Part shown: piece by piece, positions 48,342-60,242 of the stretch
Numbering within the stretch: position 1 is the first letter of the stretch
Layout: every line of letters begins with the position of its first letter
NCBI GenBank assembly: GCA_020740775.1
Contig: JAHEWK010000003.1
Span: 2,108,001-2,172,000, forward strand
Reading direction: 5' to 3'
DNA: 64,000 bases
Source of the DNA: Ilyonectria destructans
Lineage: Eukaryota > Ascomycota > Sordariomycetes > Hypocreales > Nectriaceae
Position numbers and translations under genes: made by a program
Notes under the pieces: generated by a model
Told to the model about the DNA's origin: nothing
The model's input: the letters and a program-made list of their open reading frames with translations, nothing else
Databases searched by the model: none

Positions 48342-51300
48342 TGACGGGTGCTGCCTGATGGGAAGTGCAGACGTTGATGGGTGGTGGATGGTTGACGTTA
48401 CAGCTACCAAGTCGTCGACAACATGCATCATGCCTGATCCATGATTACCCTCAGTGAGGGTGAGGGAACCAATAACTTTGTGTCATGCTCAAGCTGGTAT
48501 GTACCGACCGTGAAAATTATGACGCCCACGCATCAATCCTCAAAAGGAAGGTGAATAATCCTCCTAGTGACAACCAACTCGGCGCCCGCAGTTGAGCCCA
48601 GAACATTCTGATAACAATCCAATCTATGAGGATGTCCAAGCATAGGGAGAAATTTTAAGCCACACGGAAGGGAATACTGGCCAGGGACCGGGTAGCCCGA
48701 AATCTATTGTGCCTTGTCGAATCGATTGATGGCTACCCGACTAGTCTGCGAGATCGGTGGAAGCGGCTTGGATAAACTAGTCTTGGCCGGGTAGACGTTG
48801 ATAGACGATTTTTTGAGTTCATTAGGGCCTGTTTTGATCTTGCCCAACCGAGTCCGGTCCATCCCAGCCCGTTTCCCCTTGGTCCAGGGTGCCTTGCTCT
48901 TGGACAACCGTTGACACACTGATTGCAACCCTCAAGTTGGCACCCCCGAATCGGGAACAAGGTTTGATTGCCTTGCAACCGAATCACTCATGAGTCGTGT
49001 TGGCGAAAAATGGTGTTACGCTGGAGGGGCGCCGGTCATGCAGTCTAATTGATTTCACTGGGTGGTGTCTAGTTCCTGGGCGGGTGACGCGAGATGTGGG
49101 AGGCAAGGTGCGGGGGAACGCCGCGGGCTGAGAGTAGGTTTGGTCTAGAAGGCTTCTAGATGTGATGCTCGGCTGAGAGGAGGTGTCGTGGAAGTGAGGT
49201 CGATTACTAGACTGACCGGCACGTCATTCCCCCAACTTGGCACAGAAACTCTACTAGCGACTTGTACGTAATGGGTGCTGGCGATCTCAACAAGCAATAA
49301 CGCTTGGAAAAGAGGATGGCGGGGTATCCCCAGTGAACCAACTCCCGCCGACGCCAATGGTGTAAGTCGGCTCCAAGGCTTTTTTGGATATCAAGTCATT
49401 CAACAGTCATTCAACATTAGCAGGAAAAAGCCACCGACTGCGTCAGCTGGCCAAGTCAACAAGTGCAAGTCAAGGCTGAAAACGGACACGAGCCAACGAG
49501 CCAACAAGCCTAGCGGACGTGAATGTGCCGGCATGAAGGCGCAAGTTACGGGCTGCACGTGCCGAAGTGGAGGAGCCGAGCAAGGAAACAGGGAGACAAG
49601 ACATACTGCATAGTCAGCTCGGCAGATACAGGACATGGAAACTGCCAGGCTAGATCCAATTGGCACAGTCTGGCAAAGCCGCGCTGCGCGAGACAAGAAA
49701 CGGCTGCCGGACTTTTGTTGATGCTACACAGGTCGTCACGAGACATACGCCCCAGTCATGCCTCGGCTGACGCCAAGGCGAAGCCTGACACCGCGGCATG
49801 CGCAAATGAATGGAGGCCGGCCGAGGGAGAGGGGATATGAAGTGCTATGGATGCGACATGTTCGTCTGAGGAAGAAGTAGAGATCCGGTGGGGCTCCTAG
49901 TAGCTTTGACTAGGTGCACAGCTCTGTCAAGTGCAAGTGATAATCGTTGAGTTGTGGCGGCGATGTTCAAGCTAGGGGTTTGCACATAGCTATCCGGTGT
50001 GGTGCTGGAGGGCCAAGTGTGCCACGATGGGTGGATCTCATATTTGACACCCGACGAGGTTGGAGAAGGCTATCAACGAGTCTGAGCGGTCCCTCGCAGC
50101 TTGGCGAAGGCAGGCGACATGTTGGTGCACGGTGATGATTGGAGACTCTTGGCAGAGTGATAGCGCTCATCGCTTGTGAGCCATGTCGGAGCACTCGGAG
50201 CCGTCTGAGCCGGGAGATGCCCTCATCAATTTGGCAGCACTGTTGAGTTGAGTTAGGCGGTAGGGAGCCACTAGGCGAGATGGATGGGCGCTGTCTTGGC
50301 TGTCATGGGTACCGAATTACATTTGGCTTCACTAGGGGGGACCGATGGCCTCGATTGAGGCGACGGAGAGGGGCGGACGATCATGCGGTGCTTCAACCCA
50401 TTTGGAATCGCATCATGTCGTATTGTATCCCACGCCGCTGTTATCGCGGACGGGCGGGGGCGGAATCCACAGCAAGAAAGATAAGGCGAAGGGGTGGGGA
50501 TGTGGACTGAAGATGCTGATAAGGCCGTGGGTCGTGGGCGTGGGCTGTGGGCCGTGGGCCGTGGATTATGGAGTGCGTGGAGGGGCCCGAGGGGCTGGAT
50601 AGCTGAATATCACTGGAGAGAATAATTTCTGTAATCGACGAGTCCCGATAAGCAGACCAGGTTGAGAATCCAGGAGAGGAGTCCGTTTGACGAGTCGAAT
50701 CTGGGGCAAGGAGCATGTTGGCTTGGGTGGGCTACAGGCTGCGGTGGGCCAGCTCGTCCATGAGACCGGGACAACGGTGGATCTGACGAGAGGACCTTCT
50801 GTGATGCGGCATGCCAAGAACGTATTAAGACGAGGTGCCCCTGGCCGTTTCCTCCCCCAGAAGGGCGATGGATCGCAGATGAGATGAGGACAGGTGCACG
50901 GCTAGGCAGACGCATACTACGACGTATGTAACTCAATGCCGCACTGCGGAAGGACCACCACCTTTCACATTCGTATTCCGCTGTGCTGTCCTGGATTGGT
51001 CTGCACTACGTACGGAGTAATTCCATGCCACCCGCTGCCACACGCCGATTCTGACAGAGACCTCGAGTAGATCCGTCCCAGCAGGACGGGCAGGCGAGAG
51101 GCCCGAGACAAGGGACAGGGCTAGAGGAGCCACTAGGAACAGGACGCGGCAGGGCCTCGGCCAGGATGCGACGTTTGCGACAGACGAGTTGCTCGATCGG
51201 TGTGGCCAGGGCGTCGGCGGGGGGGACCGTCGAGGACGAGTCGAAGGGCTCGAGGCTCTAGTAGGAGTAACTTAGTGATCGGCATGCGAGAATAAGAAAA

Positions 51301-51459
51301 AGGGCTGCCTGTTGGGATCACCAGTCCAAGCTGGGCAGGAAGTACGACATTGTCGCGTGATGCGGTGACCAGCGTTGCACGCATCCCTGATGGACGTTGG
51401 ACCTGGGCGGCCTGGGGGAAAAGGTGGCTTCAGATTGGACGTTGACCGCGCCGTGGCTG

Positions 51460-51516
51460 CAACTGGCTGCGAATGGCTGCGACTTGAACTGTGCGACTGA
51501 CTGTGCGACTTGACCG
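51460..51516. repeat. Imperfect short tandem repeats
   Basis: GGCTGC occurs three times with related spacers (about 51452-51482), followed directly by repeated GTGCGACT and GCGACTTG units. The tract is in gene-free DNA and is probably slippage-derived. Confidence 0.65.
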
Positions 51517-54137
51517 CACCTGAGCTGCTGTGACAGGGCTTTCCTGGATGTGGCTCCTTCTAGACTGCAGGGGAACCCCGGGAAAGCCCTGTGTCCCAGC
51601 CATCCAAGCCATCGAACCAGCAGTGCGTGCGCCTCTCCGCTCACATTTGATCCTCAACTCCGCCGTGCAGTTTCGACCACCAACGATGACCCTCAGACGC
51701 CTTGGCGGCACAATTACCGGCGCAGAAATGCAATGCAAGACTGCTGACCGAGTACGCCAACCAACAGCCGAGCTGATGCTAATACAGACCGCTGCCGGGG
51801 CGGTGGCTGTCACTGGGCTTGGGCATACTACCGGTATTCGAATCCTCATTAGTGCATGCTGCTCTCCAAACAGGGGCATTTCCCCAGCCTTCGCCCAGGA
51901 AGGATCCCTGACTCGGTGAACAGACTCGTACTGGTACCGACCGTCGCTCGCCAGTCCGCATCGCCAGGCTTCACTGCCGCAGCCGTTGTGCGACAGCCCT
52001 GTTGGACGACCAACACTGCCCGACTCGAAAAAGGTATTTTTACGAATCACCGTCGTCGGCGCTCATCCACGAGACACCGCATAGCAAAGCGGGCGTCCTT
52101 GTTGCCAACCCCAACCCCGGCCAGTTACAGCCAGCCATGGCCGAGTCATCTCTGCTCTCCTGCGGGCCGCCACAAACGCCTCGACTGACTAGAATCCACG
52201 TGTGAAAGCCCTGTGAATCAGTCCTTCATGGCGTCGAGGTCAAGTTCAGCATCAGCTTCGATTTTACAGCGCCAAGACGCCACCAGTGCGCCCCTCAGAA
52301 TGCGACACCTGGGGTCCAGGAAAAGGCCTCTCGCCCGCCCCGTCGTACCTCTAGTGGACCAATCCGCAGTGTCGGAAAACGCCCATCCCTGGCCGCTGCT
52401 ATCTCTCGGCATCAGGGGAATGGAATCACAAGAAGCCCACTAACGGCGAGGCAGAGCGCGGGAGTAACGAAATTCCCAGGTACCTCGCACCGAGTCGCAG
52501 TTCTCAGCTACGGGTTTGATCTGATCACAATCCATCGGTCCTGCTCCACTGGGCTGCGTTCGGCACTGTCTGACCGCCGTCCGACTGTCTGTTTCGCGAT
52601 TCGGTGGTACCTACGCTTTTCTTGTGTCTGGTGTGTCTTAGCTCGTAGGTCACCCACATCCCACATCCCGCAGCCATCCACTCTGTAACTTATCTGCCAC
52701 CCACCGATCCAGCTTCAGGTCACTAAGCTCGGGCTTCATGTTCTGCACGGAATGTGATCAGCACGCCGGCCGTTGATTGTTTTTCTTTTCTTTTTCTTAC
52801 TTCTTCAACACGTTTATGGTTTACATCGGCAGCGTGCATCAAAGATCAACGACCGTAATGCTGGGTCTTTAAGCTGTGGCTTCCCGCCCATCCCGTAAAC
52901 CCCCGTCGCACATTCCCCGGTCCCTGCCCGCTATCTCGGCTGGCTGGTCGCCTCCTGGCTGTCGGCTGAACCTAGAGGGCTGTCCGAGGTGGCGGCGGAC
53001 AGCGCTGCGCATTCTTCAACGATCCGACCCATTCTAGCGCACCGCCATTTCCCTGGGATGGCGCTCGAGGCGAGAAAGTGAGGCTCTGTGGCAGAACGCA
53101 TGTTCCTGAATGATGGACATGGAGGTGTCTCTCTGGGCGGGAGCTTTCTTCGAGACATGGCTGAGATCCCTGATTCTGACAGCAACCTTAAGCTCGCCCT
53201 AGGAGGCGGCGCGGACGTTCGACAGCACATCCGTGTAGATTAAGCACCTCATGTATCGGTACCATGGATGGTCTGATTCCACAGCCGTCACACAGGGCAC
53301 AGAACACAGGGCACAGGGCCGAATCAAGGTGGCTCCCGTCCCTCTCTCTTCATCGCTGCTTACCACCTCCAAGCAGCCCGCCAAGACAGAGCCAGTCGGC
53401 CCCATGCCCAAGTCGCCTATGCCCCGGCCTATCTTGGCCCCCTTCAAGGCACGCTAAACCAACATCTCTTCCAGCCCCGGTGGAGTGGGCTTCCCCATCC
53501 TTGGCCCTGGCCAGGCCCATCTTCATTCTGGGACACACCCCCCAAATGGACGCGAATGGCAAAATCGGACCCTCCACGGGCGCTCCCTCCACGGCCAACG
53601 GAGCTACGCACTTGGGGGCTACGAACAACGGGCGCTGTCGTGTGCGACTCGACGACTCGACGCTACTCCGGATACGCTGCCCGGGCCTTCGATTCGCCCA
53701 CGCCTTGGTCCTCGCCTCCGCAATATCTTGCGACCAGCCGCACCTTGTCCACCTCCACCCTCTGACACTCACTCTTGCTCTTACTCTCATTCACTACCAG
53801 GTTGTTGTCTACTTTTACGGATCCTCGCTCGCAATTCAAAGACCGATTGTGTTGTGGTTGCTGGCTCTCTTCAACTAATACAACTCGCCACTTCCACTTG
53901 CCACCATCAGATTACGCAGCATTGCGAATTCTCACACCCGGTTCGCGACGACCGGCCTGTCCCTCATCTCAATCTCCGACTCCGACTCGCTCGCTTCCTG
54001 CTTAAGTCGACCGACCTCTTGCTCCAGCCTCGCCGTCGGTCTGCCATATCGACGATCTCCTGTCGCCTGCCCGCGTCTTTGATGCTGTCGCCTTCTCGCC
54101 CCCGGCCGCTGTTTTAATGCATCCGTCGCTGGACCTG

Positions 54138-54160
54138 CCGCTACCGCTACCGCTACCGCC
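54138..54160. repeat. Hexamer repeat, CCGCTA x 3 plus part
   Basis: Three perfect copies and a partial fourth of CCGCTA lie about 215 bp upstream of the Pth11-like gene start, in its C-rich leader or promoter. Confidence 0.85.
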
Positions 54161-54371
54161 CCAGTGCCACCGCCGGCCGCCTCATGCCCGCCTGAACCCT
54201 CAAGACGTCTCAAGCCCAAAAGCTGGCATAACACCACCAACTCTGCTACGGCCGCTTGCGTCACACTCGTTGTGATATCTAACGAGATTTCCAAGCCGAA
54301 CCCGTTCCGCCTCCCTCGCTCGTCGGGCCCTCTGCGGAGGACGGCGAGCGTGGACCGCCATTGCTGTCGCC

Positions 54372-56005
54372 ATGACGCTCTACTCTGATCCCCCAACCCT
54401 TCGCGAATTCAAGTACGACAAACCCACCTTGCTCGTATGCTGGTGGGCAACGTCCTTCTGCACCCTCATAATCCTCCTACGACTCGCTGGTCGCTTCATC
54501 AGAACCGAACGACTCTTCGCCGAAGACCGCATCGCCGCCCTCGCTTTAATTCCCTTGTACCTGCGCATGGGTTGCGTCCACTTCATCCTCCTCTATGGCA
54601 CCAACAATGCCGATTTCGACAACGTCGAACTTACCAGCAAGGAACTGCGTAGGAAAGAGATCGCCAGTGGCCTTGTGCTGGCGAGCCGAATTTTCTACGC
54701 CGCGACGTATGTGGCGAGCCCTTTTCCCAGAACGCATTCACCGTTTGCCGTCACAATCTGCACAAACTTTTTGGCTGACCATTCTGCTACAGCTTATGGA
54801 TTCTCAAGGCAACTATCCTCGAGTTCCTCCGCCGATTGACCCGCGCCACCTGGGAGCGTTCGTGGCAAACCACACTCCGCGTCATCCGGGTCATTCTTAT
54901 TGCCACCTTCGTCGCCGTGGTCATTAGCGATCTCGCCGAATGCCAACCCTTCAGCCACTACTGGCAGGTTTTGCCAGACCCTGGTGGTCAATGTCGCCAG
55001 GGATACGCGCAGCTTATTACCATGGCAGTTTGCAATGTCTTCACTGATTTGCTCCTTGTCATCTTCCCGGTCCCTATTATCGTTACCAGTCGGATGACTG
55101 TGAGGAGGAAGGTTCAGCTTGTTCTACTATTTTCCCTCAGCCTGTCGGTGGTGGGCGTGACTCTGTACCGGGTGCCGAACATCATCAAGGAAGACGGTCG
55201 ACAGCAGTATCGCTCCCTTCTTGCCTCGGTCGAGCTCCTATTTGCGACGGCTTCCGCCAATTCATTGGTGCTGGGCTCGTTTGTGCGAGATCGAGGTCTG
55301 AAGAAGCAAAAGTTCCGTCGAGCTTCAATAGCCGAGTCTTTTGACCCGTCTCTTCATCCCCGACGACCGACGCTACACCGCCACTGGGGGAGTGACGAGG
55401 ATCTGGTGCGAGATATTGGAATGACCGTCGATCCTGAGCTACGCGATCAACCCGATACCCTAGAAGATGGCACTCCTGTTCAGTTTATGCCGGCCCCGAT
55501 CATCAGGAGACTCGATCAAGACCTCGAGCGCTGGCAGTTCCCGCAACGACAGCGCAGTAACGCAGAGCGGAGTGATGACTCCCTCCTCCCACATGACCCC
55601 CTAAGTCTAACGCGGAGCGAGGCCACGCCAAGACGGGTTTCATTCTTTGATGTGGGTGGGCTTTTGGACCCTCCCCGTGAAAGCAGTGGAAGCTTCCGAC
55701 CGGGAAGTTATACCTCGTCTAATGGTGAAGCCGGGCCAGGCCACTCCCCTCCAGCCCCTTCGGTGGCGGCCGGCGCTGGAGGCTTCCGCCGAGGCTCAAC
55801 GGCTTTGCTTCAGGACATCGGCGGTTTCCTCGGGCCTCTCAGCACGAGACAGGCCCGTCCCAAGGCCCGCTCGGGAGGGACTGAACTGCAACCTATACCA
55901 CAGTCGCAGCCAGATCTGAGACTGAACCCACACGGAAATATCGAACCGGAGCTTCGGGATCCGGGTGGTCTTTTGTTGTCGCAAAGCACCCAAGCACCCA
56001 AATGA
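54372..56005 (+). CDS. Pth11-like rhodopsin-fold integral membrane protein
   Basis: Model: join(54372-54706, 54793-56005), 515 aa, one 86 bp intron (GTATGT, TTCTGCTACAG) that joins IFYAAT to LWILKATILEFLRRL. The first ~300 residues hold about seven hydrophobic helices in the pattern of the fungal rhodopsin-domain (Pth11-like) family: an early CWW..CTLIILLRLAGR helix, the conserved SDLAECQPFSHYW after helix 4, Cys in GGQCRQGYAQ, NVFTDLLLVIFPVPII, and LYRVPNII. Members act or are proposed to act as surface or host sensors coupled to G proteins. This one has no extracellular CFEM domain. The C-terminal ~220 residues are cytoplasmic, Arg/Ser/Pro-rich and likely disordered, with possible phosphosites. 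The ligand is unknown. Confidence 0.88.
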
Positions 56006-56950
56006 TGCAATGCGGCAAATTACCATGGTCGCTACGAACGACCTCTATATATTAGCCATGACATGTATGATGACAGCAGCGGGACGATTTGGGATTGGGA
56101 CTCTTTCTGGGACACATTCGGCTGTAGACATATTAGACGTCCGGCTGGCGTTTTGCATGGCGTCGATGGTTACGGAGAAGAAGGCAAGAATCATTGTGGG
56201 GCATGAACAGGATATCATGAAGATACGAAGCCTGGGGAGATGGCAGCGACGGTGTAAGTGAGTGAAGGCTGCGGCCTGATGGCAGTTTTTGCCTTTTTTG
56301 TTTCTTGTTATGGGTCTGTTTTTTTTGGGGTGTCTTGTCAGGCAGGTATGGGACGAGACATTGGTTGGAACTAGTTATATATACCCCGGCTGGAAGCCAA
56401 GCTTATGATGGATGGATGAATGGACGGGTTGATGGGATTGCAGGATAGTCTTAGTTGTGGGCTGCGGGATGGACACTTGAGAAATTCATTGTTTCAAGCC
56501 CAAGCAAAGATGCTGTTCCCTTGGATTAGAACTGTGAAATGTGTCGAAATGTGAACGATTGAAACATGCGCGCGATTGATTGATTAATATCACCCCGTAA
56601 TATGAATTCTTCCATGGATCTCTCTCGGGGATTCTTCTCACAGCCAGTCGGTGAGGACTTCGCATTGAAAGGTAGAAGGTAAATGCATCATCTCAGGTTC
56701 ATCACATCACATGGCAGACATCAGACTGAAAAATTACTTGGTGAATAAGTCTTGATTGGCTCTGCTACGGCATCGCACAATATACATAAGAACCCCTGGA
56801 ACGCCAGCTTTTTGAACCTCAAGTGCAGATCGACGCCTCCATCCTCGTACCAAAAGCCCCGTCTTGATCCTATCCAAGAGCTCCCATCGTCCACGCACCC
56901 CACCGCGTCGCCACGTACTCATAATCGTCCTCGACCCTGGCTAGGGAGGC
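56006..56950. other. Convergent intergenic interval
   Basis: A 945 bp stretch between the Pth11-like gene (plus) and RPB5 (minus). It should hold both 3' untranslated regions. Homopolymer T-runs occur near 56286-56330. No gene is visible. Confidence 0.55.
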
Positions 56951-57845
56951 CTAGACGCACAGTCTGTAACTCGCATAACGGCCGGCCGTCTCACTGTTTC
57001 GGATAATCTTAACGACGTGGCCGCGCTTGAGACCGAGATAGCGGGCGACCGGGTCCTTCTGCAAGATTCGGGGCAGTTGGGTCTCCTTGAGGCGGTAGCG
57101 CTTCAGCAGGGCGATCTTCTCCTCGCGGGAGAGCAAGACGTGCTTGGGGACGAGCTCGTGGTGGGTAATGTTGACGAGCAGGTCGTCCTCGAGGAAGCAC
57201 TCGATCTTGGTGAGGTTCTCGACGCCGGCGAGCGACTTGCGGGCCGCGGGGGACAGGGGCACGTGAGTGACCATGATGCCCGTCTTGTAGTTGTTGGTGA
57301 TGGTGTACTGGGCGAACTGGCGGATCTGGGCGACACCGAACTGCTTGTCCGAGAGGAACTCGACCCAGATAGGGCCGCAGTCGGGAACGGGGTCTGGGTT
57401 CGCGTCCGTCGCGGGCGGCGTGAACTTCTTGAGCATGGATTCGCTGGGGCGCGCAGAGAACTGGAGCTTGCCTCGGCTGTGAGAACAAGGACTTATGGTC
57501 AGCGAGTTTGTTCTCGGGCGGGCAGACGATTGCTGATGGGGAGAATGGAGGGCGAGAACTCACTTGATAGAGCCGTCGGGGTTGCAGTACTCGTCGCGGA
57601 AGCGGTCGAGGGAGATGCTAACTTCCTCTTCTGCAAGCTCGTATTCCTGGGCTGGGTTAGCGTTGCGATCGAGCAGATTGGGCAAAACAAAGGGCGTCAT
57701 CATGGTCGTTGAAGGCATCGCGACATGACGAGGCAACAGGAAGTCTTACCCGGTCGGCCACCATCTCGTGGACGGTCCGCCAAGCTCGCCAGAGCCTCAC
57801 GACCTCCTTTGACTTGGCATCGGTTGGTACGGTATCGATATCCAT
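56951..57845 (-). CDS. RPB5: RNA polymerase I, II and III shared subunit RPB5 (RPABC1)
   Basis: Model: complement of join(56951-57476, 57564-57646, 57750-57845), 234 aa. RPB5 is shared by all three nuclear RNA polymerases and forms part of the lower jaw. The N-terminal jaw domain begins RLWRAWRTVHEMVADR and continues EYELAEEEVSISLDRF. The C-terminal assembly domain is very conserved and easy to recognise: LTKIECFLEDDLLVNITHHELVPKH, LLKRYRLKETQLPRI, DPVARYLGLKRGHVVKIIR and the final SETAGRYASYRLCV. Introns are 87 and 103 bp. The fungal protein is slightly longer than the 215-residue yeast one because of a short insertion after the jaw domain. It is divergent from BFR1. Confidence 0.96.
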
Positions 57846-58626
57846 TGTTGCTGTGGCCGGGGGCGAGGGTCGAAGAGGGCCGGTTCGATTGTCGTGGAGT
57901 TGAAAGAATCCCAGGCCGTCTCAAAAATGTTTCGCTCAGCCTTGCATGGCCGCCGCAAAGTCCAGCGCTGGGAGCGGGTCGACGCGCGACGAGGGTCATG
58001 TGATCGGACAGACCGAGCCACATGTCCGCCACATTCCACTAGCCACAACGTCCTCGAGGAGCAGCCCCATCCGAGCCGCGGCGCTAGCTAGTGGACGGCT
58101 ACGTTAAGTCAATTGGCAGGAACGACCCTTGGCCGTCAGTGGTCAGTGTGCGCCGCTAGGGGAAGGGAGCCGAACAAGGCCCGTCAACAGAATCCAGACA
58201 CCGCGAGTCCTCCACAGCGACGGGGACCGTTTCCTCCAGCGCCTGCCAGTAGGGGCTAGTCCGAGGCCTAAAGGTGCTAAAGGTGCTATAGAGGAGCCGT
58301 CCGCTGAGCTTCCAGCGACTTCCAGGCCCATTGTGCGTGCGAGGCGCTGTAGGTTCAGGGGCGCACAGACCCCAACGGCTCACAATCGCAAAGCAGACAC
58401 GGGGCAGCAAGAAAGTGGTGGAATTTCAATTTCAATTTCGACCCTTTGGGGCTTCCATTTTTTCTCTTCTTCACTCCTGTCCCGGCCACCACGTGTCGTC
58501 GCTCTTCACTCATCTGCTCCCCGTTCGCCGCCTCTTCTCGAGCCGTCCGCTTCGGCTCCGTCAGTCCCTCCGGTCCCTCCTCTCTCCAGAACGCCCCGTA
58601 CCGTTCGCCGCATCCCCTCAATCGCA
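57846..58626. promoter_or_regulatory. Divergent promoter, RPB5 / BFR1
   Basis: The start codons are 781 bp apart and diverge. The last 200 bases before BFR1 are C/T-rich (leader-like). No gene is recognisable; the frames here are continuations or shadows of the BFR1 first exon. Confidence 0.5.
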
Positions 58627-60242
58627 ATGGCCGAGACTGCGACTGCGACTGCCACCGCCCCTGCGGCGGACAAGGCCCCCGCGACGCGCCCTACCAAGCC
58701 CGATGAGAATGTCTTTAAGGAGGAGCTCGCCAAGGCTGAGAAGGCTCACAAGGCTTCCATGGACCTCTTGGTACGACCTCAATTCCTCCCCCCGTGAAGC
58801 TGCCGAGGGCACATCTCCAGCCATCCATCAGCTCAGGTTCCACTTCTGTGGCCTCATCTCGTGCCAAGGGACGCCCATGCCAGCTAACACTATTCTCTAC
58901 AGAGCGCCATCAAGGCCAAGATCGACATTGCCATGCCCAACAAGAACAAGGACCAGCCCAGCCCGACCCAGCAGCGACGACAGGAGCTCATTGCCCAGGC
59001 CAACGAGATCCGCCAGAAGCAGGCCGGTGGCAAGAACGCCCGCTCCTCCAAGCTCGAGCAGATCAAGCGCTTCGACGAGCAGGTCCGCAGCCGAATTGCG
59101 GAGCAAAAGACTGCCAAGAGCAAGGTTCCCTTCAAGAGCCTCGAGGATGTCGATCGCCAGATTGCCAGTCTCGACAAGCAGGTCAACTCAGGCACCATGA
59201 AGCTCGTCGACGAGAAGAAGGCCCTCGCCGACATCTCCAGCCTGCGCAAGGTCCGCAAGAACTTTGGCCAGTTCGAGGATTCGCAGAAGCAGATTGACGA
59301 CCTGCGCGCCAAGATCAAGGAGATCAAGGACAGCATGGAGGACCCCGAGCAGAAGGCCATGTCTGAGCAGTACAACAAGATCCAGGCCGAGCTTGATACC
59401 ATCAAGGCTGAGCAAGACGAAGCCTACAAGGGCCTGTCTAGCCTGCGTGACGAGCGATCTAAGCTCCAGGCTGAGCAACAGGAGAAGTACACCGCTATCC
59501 GCAAGCTCAAGGACGACTACTACGGCCAGAAGAAGGCTTACCAGGCCTACGACCGTGAGGCTCGTGAGAAGTACCGCGAGAAGCAGAAGGCTGAGCATGA
59601 ACGTGTCATTAAGGAGCGCAAGAAGGCCGATGCCGAGCGCCGCCTCGCCGAGGCCAGCGACCCTGCCTTCCTGGACGAGATCCGACGCGCCAACAGCCTG
59701 CTGGCGTTCCTTGACCCCACCCACAAGGTCGAGAAGGGCCCCTTGATGGCTGATACCGGCCTCGGAGCTCAGGCTCAGCGAACCGTCGATGAGGCTGGCC
59801 TTAAGGGCACCAAGCTCGTCAGCAAGAAGGACCGCGAAGAGGAGTATGCCCCTGCTGCCAAGAAGGGCAAGAAGGGTAAGAAGAGTGGCACCAGCGGTGC
59901 CTCCTCCAAGTTCTTCAACTGCCCTCCTTCGGTCGTTGAGGACTGCACCGCCATGGGCATTGAACCCCCCATGAGCGCCCTTGACGTCCCTACTGTCGCC
60001 GAGAAGGTCCGCGCCAAGCTCGAGCAATGGAAGAATGACCAGGAGACCCAGACCAAGGCTGTAAGTGCCCTTACAGCTACCCCTGAATGAATACAGCAGA
60101 CTAACCGCACGACATCCAGAACATTGAGGAGGCCAAGCGAAAGATCGAGGAGATCGAGAAGGCTGAGGCCAACGGCGAGACCGTCGATGAGGTCGCCTCG
60201 GACCTCAAGGAGACCTCCATCTCCGAGAAGCAGGAGTCGTAA
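58627..60242 (+). CDS. BFR1: Nuclear segregation / mRNP protein BFR1
   Basis: Model: join(58627-58770, 58903-60060, 60120-60242), 474 aa. BFR1 is a polysome-associated RNA-binding protein of the secretory pathway in yeast, linked to mRNP complexes at the ER and to ploidy maintenance. The chain is mostly long, Lys/Glu-rich coiled coil (about residues 20-300). Family blocks include KSLEDVDRQIASLDKQVNSGTMKLVDEKKAL and LRKVRKNFGQ. A C-terminal region has SKFFNCPPSVVEDCTAMGIEPP. The start is preceded by CGCA and begins MAETATATATAPAAD. Introns: 132 bp (GTACGA..CTACAG, with GCTAAC branch point) and 59 bp (GTAAGT..CCAG, CTAAC). High use of GAG, AAG and CTC suggests strong expression. Confidence 0.94.

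Larger units (their letters stand above)
48342..54371. other. Long gene-free interval (6.0 kb)
   Basis: I find no supported gene between TBCD and the Pth11-like gene. The longest frame (51430-52050, minus) has no family resemblance and is overlapped by other frames. Repeats at 51460-51520 (GCGACTTG/GTGCGACTG-type) and a TACGGAGTA element (51011-51019) are visible. From about 53.2 kb the plus strand is C/T-rich, consistent with promoter and leader of the downstream gene. No transposon protein or long terminal repeat was seen. Confidence 0.45.

Noticed and set aside
51430..52050. 206-codon minus-strand frame in the 48-54 kb gap
   Set aside because: No family resemblance, unusual composition for this genome's proteins, and open frames in other registers overlap it.
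57017..57712. 231-codon plus-strand frame opposite RPB5
   Set aside because: It spans both RPB5 exons and an intron, and its translation is the antisense shadow of a highly conserved gene.
59188..60027. 279-codon minus-strand frame opposite BFR1
   Set aside because: Leucine/valine-rich translation with no motif; it is the antisense of the Lys/Glu-rich coiled coil, kept open by the strong codon bias of BFR1.
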